Below, one piece after another: positions 23,621-33,617 of a DNA stretch of 64,000 nucleotides. Below the pieces are notes generated by a model. That model was not told the DNA's origin, did no database searches, and was given only the letters and a program-made list of their open reading frames with translations. Source of the DNA: Chaetoderma sp. LZ-2023a (taxonomy: Eukaryota > Mollusca > Caudofoveata > Chaetodermatida > Chaetodermatidae); the NCBI GenBank assembly GCA_034401795.1, contig CM067370.1, positions 62,164,369 to 62,228,368 of the forward strand. The letters are read 5' to 3'. Made by a program: the position numbers and the translations under genes. Position 1 is the first letter of the stretch; each line of letters opens with the position of its first letter.

Positions 23621-24776
23621 TTTTTTTATTGTGATTCAACTGCAAAATAAGGTAACCCTTTCAAACATTTGATAACTTTTGATATTGTAAGAAATATTTT
23701 GTTGAATTTCCTTCAAATTAAATTAGTGTCAAATTAATGAACAGCTTGCCAGTATGGATGAAACTGCCAATATATTGGAATTGACGTAATGGGATTTAAA
23801 TGTTGAAAGTGTTTACCACATGGGTCTCGCTTGTAACAAAGCATATATATATATATATATATATATACATACAGGGAATATTTTGAGCGGTATCGCATCG
23901 CAAAATGCGATGCAAATGAGTACATTTACAACTTCGCTTAGCTATTTGCTGCGATACATAATTTTGATGTAAAATTCAGTCAATTCACTTAATTTTGAAA
24001 TATTTTAGATAAAAATCGCTAAAAGTTGCAAAACGATTGTCAAATTTAGTAAGGAAGCGAGATGCGCATGCATTGGAGGCTGATTTCCGATATAGCCCAT
24101 AGAAATAAATAGCTATAGAGCGCATATCTTCATACCTTCCTTCACTGCAAGCGCTCTATAGATCAAAATTCTAAAAGCTAGCGATGTGCACATGCGTTAG
24201 CGGCTTCCTTCTTCCGGTATAATAATAAACTGTTACAGACTTCAGTTTTTAGTTTGGACACCAGTCAGAAACTCGCAATATGTATCACAGGGTATTCACG
24301 GTCGTCGACATGTTGCTCGTAACAGACTCGCTTGTAAATCTAAATTATCCTATAGGGGGTATGGCTATTGATCATTGCCTCATCATTAGTTAGTGTTATG
24401 ATAAACTTTAAATATACAAGTTTATCTAGGCTGATTCTGGTCGATTTAGACAATGTTTGTCTCGGAAACTGAGTTATATCATCGCGAATGCTAAACTCCT
24501 GTTAACGCATCCCCAAATCAAGGCCGACACAGTATAGTTAGCCATGCTACGGCGGCGTATCGCACTTGATTCGCGTAAGCGACAGATTTAGAATGGCATG
24601 TCGCCAAGATCGATAGTGTTCTCGAGTACTCTTCTCCAAAGTCGGGAACATACTTTCTTGCAAGATTATTGGTTAATAAATATAACTATATAGAGAGCAA
24701 CCAATGAATCACAAGGAAACTACCGATGGTAAAGAAAATAAACAATGTTTTACGCAGTAATTTTAAGAATGACGTA

Positions 24777-24854
<78 letters not shown>

Positions 24855-24949
24855 CATTCGTAGTAAAACTAGTAACACGTGAGCTGATCACAGTAAAACT
24901 TCTTATCATTCACTACTTAAGCCAGAGAAAACAACCATTAGTAATTTTT
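23621..24949. other. no gene seen; TA runs
   Basis: RPAIN intron 5. TA dinucleotide runs lie at 23843-23868 and, about 38 units long, at 24775-24852. The stretch between them has CGCATCGCAAAATGCGATGC, a short palindrome at about 23895-23914. No exon or complete element was recognised. Confidence 0.5.
24775..24852. repeat. (TA)n microsatellite
   Basis: A perfect TA run of about 78 bp, the longest in the window. It is likely length-variable. Confidence 0.95.
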
Positions 24950-25330
24950 TAATAAAAATTGTTAACTCTTTCAACTGAAGTCATAGTATCGCAGAAACTC
25001 AATTTCATCTTAACAAGCTATTGAATATGTTGCAAGTTTTTAAGGGGGACCTGTTGCTCACAGCTGCCATAGCCTGCAACAACTTCCAGTTAAGCACTAC
25101 CACTATTCAGCCTTCTTACATTGTATTGAATGATGTGTACTTTGTTTAGCCTACCAGTTCAAATGGATATGTGATGTAGGTTGTAAGTTACAAAATATAT
25201 GTTAACCCTAGTCAATGAAATCACAGTATTCATGGGAGGTACATTAATGATTTTTTTGAAAATAATGTGACTGGAATGTGTTGCTGCCTTAAGCAGCAAC
25301 AGCTTCCAATCAATGTAATTGCCAAATATG
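24950..25330. repeat. foldback elements of the AAAACAATTTGACTG family (two diverged)
   Basis: Pieces GTTGCAAGTTTTT...CAACAACTTCCAG (about 25030-25090) and TGTTGCTGCCTTAAGCAGCA (about 25278-25300) have hairpin centres like the family member at 8870. Confidence 0.4.
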
Positions 25331-25673
25331 CCAATACATATTATTTTAGGTTTCCTATACTCCCTGACCTTGGCCAGAACATGCATATTCTGAATCTGAC
25401 ATATGTTATACATATGTTATGCATTCCATAGGGAAAACGTTTTGCGAAACGGAAAATTATACTTTTGGGTTGTTTTCGGATTCACTTGCTCATAGCGTGT
25501 GTAGACGAAAAAAGCTGTTTTTGATCATGCAAACATGTTTTGAAATGTTTCCCCGTTGGAACACCAACCAGTTTCAACACAGTTTGTTTGCTATGCAAGT
25601 GCTATGAACTGCTATGCATTATTCGATTTGTTTAGCAGTGACTGCTACACAATTTTTCCCAACAAAATATTCC

Positions 25674-25732
<59 letters not shown>

Positions 25733-25735
<3 letters not shown>

Positions 25736-25876
25736 TGTGGGGAAATTAGACAAATATGAGGGACACAGTGGCTATAAATGAATTCCCATACTTAGAGAGA
25801 TTGCTATATATCTCTTGAGTATGGGGATTCATTTATAGCCACTGTGCGCCTCATATTTGTAAATTTCCCCACAACG
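25733..25876. repeat. 144-bp foldback next to (TA)n
   Basis: Arms of about 65-70 bp start TTGTGGGGAAATT and AATTTCCCCACAA and contain CAGTGGCTATAAATGAATTC / GATTCATTTATAGCCACTG. They are nearly identical, so the duplication is recent. A (TA)n run at 25679-25731 abuts the left arm, which suggests a TA-targeting MITE. Confidence 0.75.
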
Positions 25877-25944
25877 TGGCTGGGTAAGATTCTTGGGCCC
25901 CACTTCCATATGCTAGAATGAACACGGGTAGTAATAAGCATTAC

Positions 25945-26008
25945 CTCTGTATTAATACGCATACCACACTGACAGAATATAACGCCTCTGTTATGCATGA
26001 GGTGATAC
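25945..26008 (-). CDS. RPAIN: RPAIN exon 5
   Basis: 64 bases, one leading base completing the lysine codon of exon 4, then 21 codons; acceptor AATTTTGCAG, donor GAG|GTAATG. It encodes YHLMHNRGVIFCQCGMRINTE split over residues 158-178, matching human YNLRITSGVVVCQCGLSI; the CQC pair is a zinc ligand pair. It lies 69 bp from the foldback at 25733-25876. Confidence 0.92.
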
Positions 26009-26394
26009 CTGCAAAATTCCAAAAGAATTTATACATTTTATGCATCAGTATATCATTTTCATCACAATTGGCATACAATAGTTTGATAGTTTAATAGTTA
26101 ATCATTAACCAGCATCGAACTAAATTAAATTTACTGAGTTTTTGTGTGTTCTACAATTCATTGAAAAGTAGACATTGACATAAATACATCAGAATCTTGG
26201 TCACACTTAGTAGAATAGTACCATTTTTATTCGAGGAAAGGATGCTAGCTTGTATTGAGCGCAGGCTAAATTTTGGCCCAGACCCTCCTCAAAAATCTCC
26301 TCAGAAATTGAAATCCATACTCTAAAATGGTTAAAACTCATGAAGAACCTACTACGGAAATTGAACGCAATTTCCATACACATTCTTACCGTCG

Positions 26395-26525
26395 TACCAC
26401 TATGTACGCCTCAAATATATCATCGTGGAAGTGAAATTATTAATTTAAATAATCGTTTATTACAATTTAATAATTTCACTCCGCAATGATGTTTTGAGGC
26501 ATACATTAAACATAGTCGTAAGGGG

Positions 26526-26530
<5 letters not shown>
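26395..26530. repeat. palindrome related to the TIR-element core
   Basis: Inverted arms with ATGTACGCCTCAAATATATC and GATGTTTTGAGGCATAC meet at AATCGTTTATTACAATTTAA. The centre AATCGTTTATTACA and the arm AATAATTTCACTC match the core of the elements at 35794 and 45653. It may be a deletion derivative. Confidence 0.6.
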
Positions 26531-26567
<37 letters not shown>

Positions 26568-27715
26568 ATATATCCAAAAGGTGGCCAGTCACCAGCTTAG
26601 ATGACAATGACTTTAAATACATAATATTGGTCAGTGGGTGTGATATATCTCAAAATTATAAAAAAACAGTTTGTAATTGGAATTACACTTATTCAGTAAT
26701 GCTGACCATTGACACCCGAGAAGATTCCTTTCTACACTCATGTACAACTTGTCCAAACGGTCCTGATATGACACTAAACAGCAACTGGCAGAGGAGGCTT
26801 TGGGTAGGGATATACCCTGTATCCCTGTTACCACCGGGTAGGCAGAAGTCATTAGCCATGGTCAGTAATCTGCCTAGGAGAAGGAAACCCCCCCACCCAA
26901 AATAACCCTCCACTGCCTTGTGCACTTCCCTCTAAGATGGAACATATCTGCCTGCACAGATACTTTCATCGATATCGAGCTGCTTGTTCTGAAGGACTAT
27001 TTTATAATTTTGTATATTTTCCGGGCGGAACTTTTAGTAAACGTTTTCAGTAAGATTTATCATGTCTTCAACCATGGCAACGTAGTCACGACATTTGAAA
27101 GATAGAACATTTTGTAATGTCTCCAGTTTTGTTAAAAATATAGTATTTCGAGACCATATCATGGGATTAGTTTAATAATTATATCAGGGATTAACAAGTA
27201 GCTTGGATAAACCTGTCATTTTGGTTGCCGGAGATGGTACTCATTTTCAGCACTTCAGGACCAGATTTCGATATTCAGCTCTTCATCGTATCGGCATCTA
27301 TCGACACCTCGGGAACCATTCATATCATTATCGGGTCAATATCAAATAACTCTCATCGGATTATTATCAGGCTACTGTTATCGTCGGAACCAGTGTTCGT
27401 TTGTACAGTATTAAACCAGTAGGCCTACATGTACTCGTGACATCACACCAGTAATTTCGTACATTTCTCCTTGAATTAAATCGTTCGTCAGTCGGATCGA
27501 ATCGTATGACTTCATGGTTCACATTATCAGCATTCAGTCAGTATCGCATAACTTCATTGATCACACTATCAGCATTCAGTCAGTATTCAGTAAATTCTTG
27601 GATCGCGTTATCAGCACTCAGTTAGGATTCAGCAACTCGCTTCATGATCAACCGCTTCAACTGCAGATATCATCTCTAGCGTTCTTCAGAGCCTTACTGA
27701 AGGTGAGCCAAACAC

Positions 27716-27720
<5 letters not shown>
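26531..27720. other. no gene seen; TA run at 26535-26572
   Basis: RPAIN intron 4. Repeated phrases TTATCAGCATTCAGTCAGTA lie around 27525-27620. Open frames at 26627-26925 overlap on both strands and have no recognised domain. Confidence 0.4.
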
Positions 27721-27761
<41 letters not shown>

Positions 27762-27762
27762 C
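27721..27762. repeat. (ATT)n microsatellite
   Basis: An ATT run of about 40 bp, just left of MITE copy 8. Confidence 0.9.
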
Positions 27763-27792
27763 TACACTGAACAAAATCTGCACAGACATTAA

Positions 27793-27995
27793 CCATTTAT
27801 CCCTCAAATTTGTTCAAGAAAATGTCTATTTGTAGACCAAGAGAACTCTTTAAAAATTTACTTCTTGAATGACTGGCTTGGTTATCGAGCCAGTCATTCC
27901 TGTTATGTGGTAAATTTTCAAAAATAATCTTCAAATGAACATTTCTCAAGACCACTACAGAAGCCATTTTTGGCTAATATGAGTGTTAAAAGGCT
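27793..27995. repeat. TTAA foldback MITE, copy 8
   Basis: Centre GACTGGCTTGGTTATCGAGC with CCAGTCATTCC; right part GACCACTACAGAAGCC and GAGTGTTAAAAGG. It reads like copies 4 and 5 in reverse, as expected of a near-palindrome. Confidence 0.65.
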
Positions 27996-28029
27996 AAAAT
28001 CTACATTACAGCATACACAAACAGAAACA

Positions 28030-29866
28030 ACAAGAGGCCCAAGGGGCCTGTATCGCTCACCTGGACCATAGGCATTTCAACTAGAATGGTGATTAACAAC
28101 AATAAGTAGAACTCTAATGAGTTGAGCAGACTAGTAACAAGAAAACAGAGGCCATGTTTCTTTATGTATCAACTTCTCTTGAACAAACTTTAATGGCGCT
28201 TAGGCATCAATATCATATCTCCCAAATTTCGGCCCAATCCGTTTAGCGGCTCTGGAGACGAAGTCGCTTTCATGAAAACCAGGCCATCCAAGATGGCCGC
28301 CCAACCATTTGGCCAATCAAGTTCCCTTGAACAAACTTGGTTCAGCTCATGCCCTAAATGATATTTTATGAGTTTTGAATAAATCACTCAAACAGTTTCA
28401 AAGATTTTTAGACATTTCTAACAATCAACCAAAATCCAAGATGCTGCCGGCCAAATTTGCCGATCAGGTTCCTTTGAACAAACTTGAATCTGTATGACCT
28501 AAGGATTGGTCATGCCAAATATAATTGAAATCGGTCAGGTATTTCTCGAGAAGACATTTTAAATTTTCCGTTGCTTTAGTATGGGAGCTTTTGGTGGGAA
28601 AATGATCCAAGATGGCCGCCAAACCGTTTATCCGACAGTTTCGAAAATTGCAAATTTGAGATCAGAATACCCAAAAACACATAAAACTAATTTCGCCCTC
28701 AAAATCCATCAAAGAAAAAATCCAATATGGCCACCAAATATGCTACGTTTTGATTGGCCCATGGTGGCCATGTTTTTTTACAGATCAACTCTTGAATAAA
28801 CTTTAATGGCCCTTGGTCCCTAATCCTATCGCCCAGATGTCGGCACGATACCTTCAGCGGTTCTGGGGAAGAAGTCGTTTTCGCGAAAACTAGGTCATCC
28901 AAGATGGCCACAGAACAATTCGGACAATCAAGTTCACAAGTGAACAAACTTGGTTCAGTTCCTGCCCTAGATCATATTTCATGAGTTTTGAGCCGATCGC
29001 ATAAATAAGATTGTTAAAGACATTTAAAAAAATCGGGCAAAATCCAAGATGGCCACTGGCCCAATTGGCCGATCGGTTTCGTTTGAACAACATTGAATCT
29101 ATATGTCCTAAGGATGCTAACTGCCAAATATAATTGAAATCGGCACAGAAGTTCTCGAGAAGACATTCTAAATTTCCCATTGCTTTAGTATGGGAGCTTT
29201 TTGCAGGAAGATGGTCCAAGATGGCTGCCCAACCGTTTATCTGACAGTTTAGAAAGTTGCAAATTTGATATCAGAATACCCAAAAATACATAAAACCAAT
29301 TTCGGCCTCAAAATCCATCACATACAAAAGTCCAATATGGCCGCTAAACATGCTACATTTTGATTGGCAACTGCGGCCATGTTTTTTGACAGATCAACTT
29401 CCCTTGAAGAAACTTGAATGGCCCTTAGTCCCTAATCACATCTGCCAAATTTTGGCCCAATCCCTTCAGCGGTTCTGGAGAAGTTGTTTTCACTAAAACT
29501 ACGTCAACCAAGATGGCGCCCAAACCATCTGACCAATCAAGTTCCCTTGAACAAACTTGGTTCAGCTCTTGCCGTAGATCATATTTCATGAAACTTGCAT
29601 CAATCCCCCAAGCGGTTTCTGAGATTTTTAGACGTTTCCTCAAATCGGCCAAAATCCAAGATGGCCACCGGCCAAATTGGCTCTGTTTGAACAAACTTGG
29701 ATCCTTATTTCCTAAGGATGTTAAACATCCGATGTTTTCTGATAAATATAATTGAAATCGGCCCAGTGGTTCTTGAAGTCTTTTAAAGGAAAAGTTGACG
29801 GATAGATGGACAGACAGTCGCCACGGCATAAGCTTACTTGGCCTTTCAGTCCAGGTGAGCTAAATA
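28030..29866 (+). repeat. CACCTGG-bounded array G
   Basis: Left end AACAAGAGGCCCAAGGGGCC then GCTCACCTGGACC; right end GCATAAGCTTACTTGGCC then GTCCAGGTGAGCT. Three higher-order units of about 0.6 kb, marked by GATCAACTT-like phrases at about 28165, 28780 and 29390, match array A. Many CCAAGATGGCC motifs. It ends 30 bp from RPAIN exon 4. Confidence 0.75.
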
Positions 29867-29896
29867 CATAATCTTCCCTACTCCTGCTTTCCTTAC

Positions 29897-30017
29897 TTCT
29901 GACATATGGGGCACATAACTTCGTTTGTAGACAAGCACTCAATGGCTGAACACAACAATGTTTCATCAATGTGCAGGCTTTTTTCATAATAACTCGACTC
30001 CTCAAATAACTTCTGTT
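29897..30017 (-). CDS. RPAIN: RPAIN exon 4
   Basis: 121 bases: two bases completing Glu117, 39 codons, then two bases of Lys157; acceptor AATCTTTCAG, donor CAGAA|GTAAGG. It encodes QKLFEESSYYEKSLHIDE and ends EVMCPICQ, matching human SEYEKSLQFDE and LICPVCTK. CPIC is the first zinc pair. The correct frame has no methionine start, so simple ORF calling reports a different frame here. Confidence 0.93.
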
Positions 30018-30074
30018 CTGAAAGATTTTTAAATTCAGATGTTAGTTATATATTTATATATCATTAATCCTTGA

Positions 30075-30270
30075 ATGGTTAAATTTTGTGAGGAAAATTC
30101 CAATGTTCTCATGGAAAATGTCCATTTGCAGACCAACACAAAAGCACAATTATCAAGCAATCATTTCAGTGATGATAACTTGTCAAAAACCCTCTCTTGG
30201 CCTGCAAATGGTCATTTTCAAGGCCATTGCAGAGGTAATTTTTAGCTGGCTTGACCATTAAAGGGTTTAA
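30075..30270. repeat. TTAA foldback MITE, copy 9
   Basis: Left TTAATCCTTGAATGG, right TTGACCATTAAAGGGTTTAA. ATGTCCATTTGCAGACCAA and TTGGCCTGCAAATGGTCAT are the arms. Confidence 0.6.
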
Positions 30271-30419
30271 GCAGGTCATGAATATAGATTTGCTATACCC
30301 TTGAAATATAAAGAATGCTAGGAGACTAACTGATTAGCGCTAACTGAATTAGAAATGTAGATATTAAACAGGCTATAGGAAAAAGAAACAACAAATGCTA
30401 GTGAGTACCTGCCTTAGCG

Positions 30420-30560
30420 CTGAATACTGCAAGTCCAGTATCTCAACTCCAAAACAACTAGTCAGATACGTTATTGACTAATTTTTAAAAACTAGTTTGG
30501 CTGGAATCTTTTACTGACTTAAAAGGCAGCAACAGATTTCAGGCAAATTAATTTTTAAAT
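30420..30560. repeat. foldback fragment, AAAACAATTTGACTG family
   Basis: CGCTGAATACTGCAAG and ACTAGTTTGGCTGGAATC then AAAGGCAGCAACAGATTTC resemble the family at 8870 and 25250, diverged. Confidence 0.35.
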
Positions 30561-30709
30561 ATTCAAAAGAATATGTACTACTTTCCTTCGTAAATAATTT
30601 GTCTTATCTGATCAGTCACATTCAACAGGACACAAGAGCGGTTCTAACCCTCTTTAGATGAAATACAAAGAATTGTTCACAATACATAATATTCCAGCTT
30701 CCAGCGAAG

Positions 30710-30825
30710 TTCCATTGAAATCGCTCAAGCAATTAATGAGTAGTCTTTGAATGGATAGATGACTGATGGTCACAAGGGCATAAGCTCTTTTGGCCCTTTT
30801 GGCCTTTCAGGGCAGGTAAGCTGAT
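30710..30825 (+). repeat. right-end remnant of a CACCTGG array (H)
   Basis: AGCAATTAATGAGTAG, GGGCATAAGCTC and CCTTTCAGGGCAGGTAAGCT match the right ends of arrays B and D. The left part is missing. Confidence 0.6.
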
Positions 30826-31190
30826 AATGGCAGCAGCAAATATTAAATTTGAAGACAATGGTCATTGAAGTTTGAAAAAGATTTCCTTCTTGTTTAAAGG
30901 TTCAGCACCACTTTAAAGGAAAGGATCAGGGAATTATACAATTCTGTTGAATGTTAACTTCACACAGATAAATCAGAATAGCTTTAAAAAAAACCCAGTG
31001 AAATTTATACTATTTATATGACTCTAATGCAGCTATTTTGCCTATGAGGGAACCAATTACATCTTTGTGGGCTGGTGTATGCAGTTGAATCATATAATCT
31101 GTTATGTTTCTACGCGCTACAGGTAAAACACTGATTAATTTTAAAACAATTTGACTGAAAACCGTTGTTTCCAGCGACAGTAACTACATA

Positions 31191-32240
31191 CCGTACTCCT
31201 CCTATTAGAGGCCTATGCCTTAATAGAGGCCTACCCCCAAACTCAGCAATGTCAGTCTCTAGATTTTCCCCCACTTTAAAAATGGGAAAAACCCCTAATA
31301 CAAGCCTACCCCCAAACTTAGCATCTTGGTCAGATAAACTGTTTCCAAATATTGACATTAATAAATAATTTGTCGCTTATTAATTCAAAATTCGTCATAA
31401 AAGTTGAAATCCATTCAGGCCAGGTGAGCTAAAAACGAACTTGTATAGCACGAAAATAGAAACCATTTCACGCTAGAGATTGTTTCCATCAGACAACTAC
31501 GCTTAATGTATACTATGCCAATAACCGCGGGAGTGAGATTATTATGTAGGGCCACATAAAAACTGTGTTCGCTGTAATAACTATCGTTTATTACATCAAA
31601 ATTCTTCATCAAATCTAACAAAATGGCGCCGTGAAAAAATGCTGCGCATAGATTTAATATTTAGAGCGAGTACTCGGCAGATTCACGGACCTGTGGTTTT
31701 GGACTCGGAACTCGGAAATTACAATATCGTGTGATGATAACCAAGAACTGTACGTTCAGTGAGATCAGGATAACGAGTACCCGTTTGATAACTGCACGTT
31801 GATATGAATCATGTCATACAAGGAAGCCGAGATTGCTTTACAGTGTTTTGCATTCGTGTCTCGCAAGATTCCCTTCTAAATGGGATCGAGAATGCACAAA
31901 GCCAGACCTATTTTTAGTTTTGTGCATTTTAAATTGTGGATAGTCAACGGAATATGACTGAATTCAATGGCTAATCAAACAATATACCTCAGAATTCTTT
32001 TCTAAATAGACGATCGTCTGCTAGACGCATGTACTGGTTTTATGATGTAATTTCATGGAATCCCGGAAATACATGTAGACGTTTAACATGAGCTTATTAG
32101 AAGCCGTTTTTGGGGTTGACTAATCATTGTTTGTGGAAAATTCCCTAATAGAAGCCTACCGCCTTTCTCGGACATTCTGCTGGTGAAATTCTTCATCACT
32201 ATCCTAATAGAAGCCTACGCTTCTAATAGGAGGAATACGG
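31191..32240. mobile_element. TIR element 2, TA-flanked, shared core
   Basis: Ends CCGTACTCCTCCTATTAGAG and CTAATAGGAGGAATACGG are inverted repeats; TA is present on both sides (31189-31190, 32241-32242), so a TA target duplication is likely. 1050 bp. The core carries CGCGGGAGTGAGATTATTA, CTATCGTTTATTACATCAAA and GAGCGAGTACTCG, shared with elements 20408 and 35794 although the ends differ. A short GGCCAGGTGAGCTAA piece at about 31418-31433 is a further array right end inside it. No transposase. Confidence 0.7.
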
Positions 32241-32470
32241 TACTTTCACTGATTTCAAAATTTTGAATAGGAATCATTCTACGACCATACATGTACAAAA
32301 CCAATTGTATTTTGAAAACATTTTGACTGAAACTCACTGCTATCCCCAGAAACAGTGACTTTCAATTATATTTTCAAGTTTTTCACCAGTAATTTAACAG
32401 TAGTGAGATAATTGCACTCTATTGGTGGCTAGAGAATGTATAATTTGTACGGCTTAAAGAACTATATTAA

Positions 32471-32694
32471 CCCTTTCGCGACGAAACCAGCCAAAACTGC
32501 CCTCTGTAGTGGTTTTGAGTAATGTCCAGTTGCAGGCCAAGACGACTATTTTTTAAATTTTACCACTGAAATAACTGGCTCGGTAACAGAGCCAGTCATT
32601 AGAGGTAAATTTTCAAAAATAGTCTCTTGGACTGCAAATGGACATTCAATAAGTAAATATTTTAATTTTTCGAAGAAATTTAGTCATTAAAGGG
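32471..32694. repeat. TTAA foldback MITE, copy 10, intact target duplication
   Basis: TTAA at 32467-32470 and 32695-32698 flank CCCTTTCGCGACGAAA...TCATTAAAGGG. Arms GTTGCAGGCCAAGACGACTA and TCTTGGACTGCAAATGG; centre ACTGGCTCGGTAACAGAGCC. This copy shows the family's ends most clearly. Confidence 0.8.
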
Positions 32695-33321
32695 TTAAGG
32701 TGTTCAGTAGCTGCACACACAGTTGACACATGAATTCCCCATTTCACAATTTCACGACTATCACACAGGAAAATTGCTGAATGTTTTGAAATTAATTTGA
32801 CTGGAAGACATTGCTACCGTAAAATAATCTCAAAGCCTTCAACAGAATAAGTGTTATAGTGTAAAGAACAGACTTATTCAGGGGTTTGTCAGTGAAAGGG
32901 TTAAGCAAAATGGATACCCATACTTGAGTCTCATAAATGGGGTTTACATGCCTGGAGAAAATTATTCCGAGTCCTTTCAGGTTGGTGGCAATTTTATTAT
33001 GATCGAAAGTTATCAGTCGACAGCATTTGACAGTTTACTGCTCCTTTTCTTTTAAAGGGTCCGGGGGAAAATGATGACGGACTATCATACATTTAGTAAC
33101 AGCAAAGTTTTTCTAAACTATACACACAGCAAATACAACAAATTTCTTACAATAAAAAAATATATCTTGTTGAATACTTTGATACAAATTTACCTGGAGC
33201 CAAACTGAATTCAAAATAATCGCCATCTTACACAACATTGTGACATTCTGAATTCAAGATATTGGGATTTGGTGGATGAAAGGCATATAACTGCATATTG
33301 GTGTAGAATACATGTATTTAC
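32695..33321. other. no gene seen; foldback fragment near 32770-32840
   Basis: RPAIN intron 3. TGCTGAATGTTTTGAAATTA and ATTTGACTGGAAGAC match the foldback family at 8870. The rest looks unique and non-coding. Confidence 0.4.
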
Positions 33322-33397
33322 CTTCTAGCTGTAGTTCACGTTGGACCTCCTCAAAGATTGAAAGTATAGTGTCAATGTTGTCCAAGTCATCATCAAA
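33322..33397 (-). CDS. RPAIN: RPAIN exon 3
   Basis: 76 bases: 25 codons plus one base; acceptor TGTTTCTTAG, donor GAAG|GTAAAT. It encodes FDDDLDNIDTILSIFEEVQR and ELQLE (residues 92-116), matching human LIDMAVLEEIQQELINQE. It is acidic and probably helical, part of the middle region. Confidence 0.9.
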
Positions 33398-33617
33398 CTA
33401 AGAAACATAAATAATAGTTATCCTATTGAATTATAATTTGGCTACATCGGAAAATCACACTTTAATCCAGCATTACTTTATCCTTACAAATTTCGATATA
33501 ATTTACTATGGCAGCTGAGAAATTACATTGCTTCATAGAAAAGGCAAAGGTCACTGAATGGCAAATTGTCCAGTCAGTTTGTGATAAAATGATAACACCG
33601 TTTCATACCACTTATTA

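Noticed and set aside
25556-25759. 67-codon frame with a long IYIYIY run
   Set aside because: It is the translation of a TA microsatellite.
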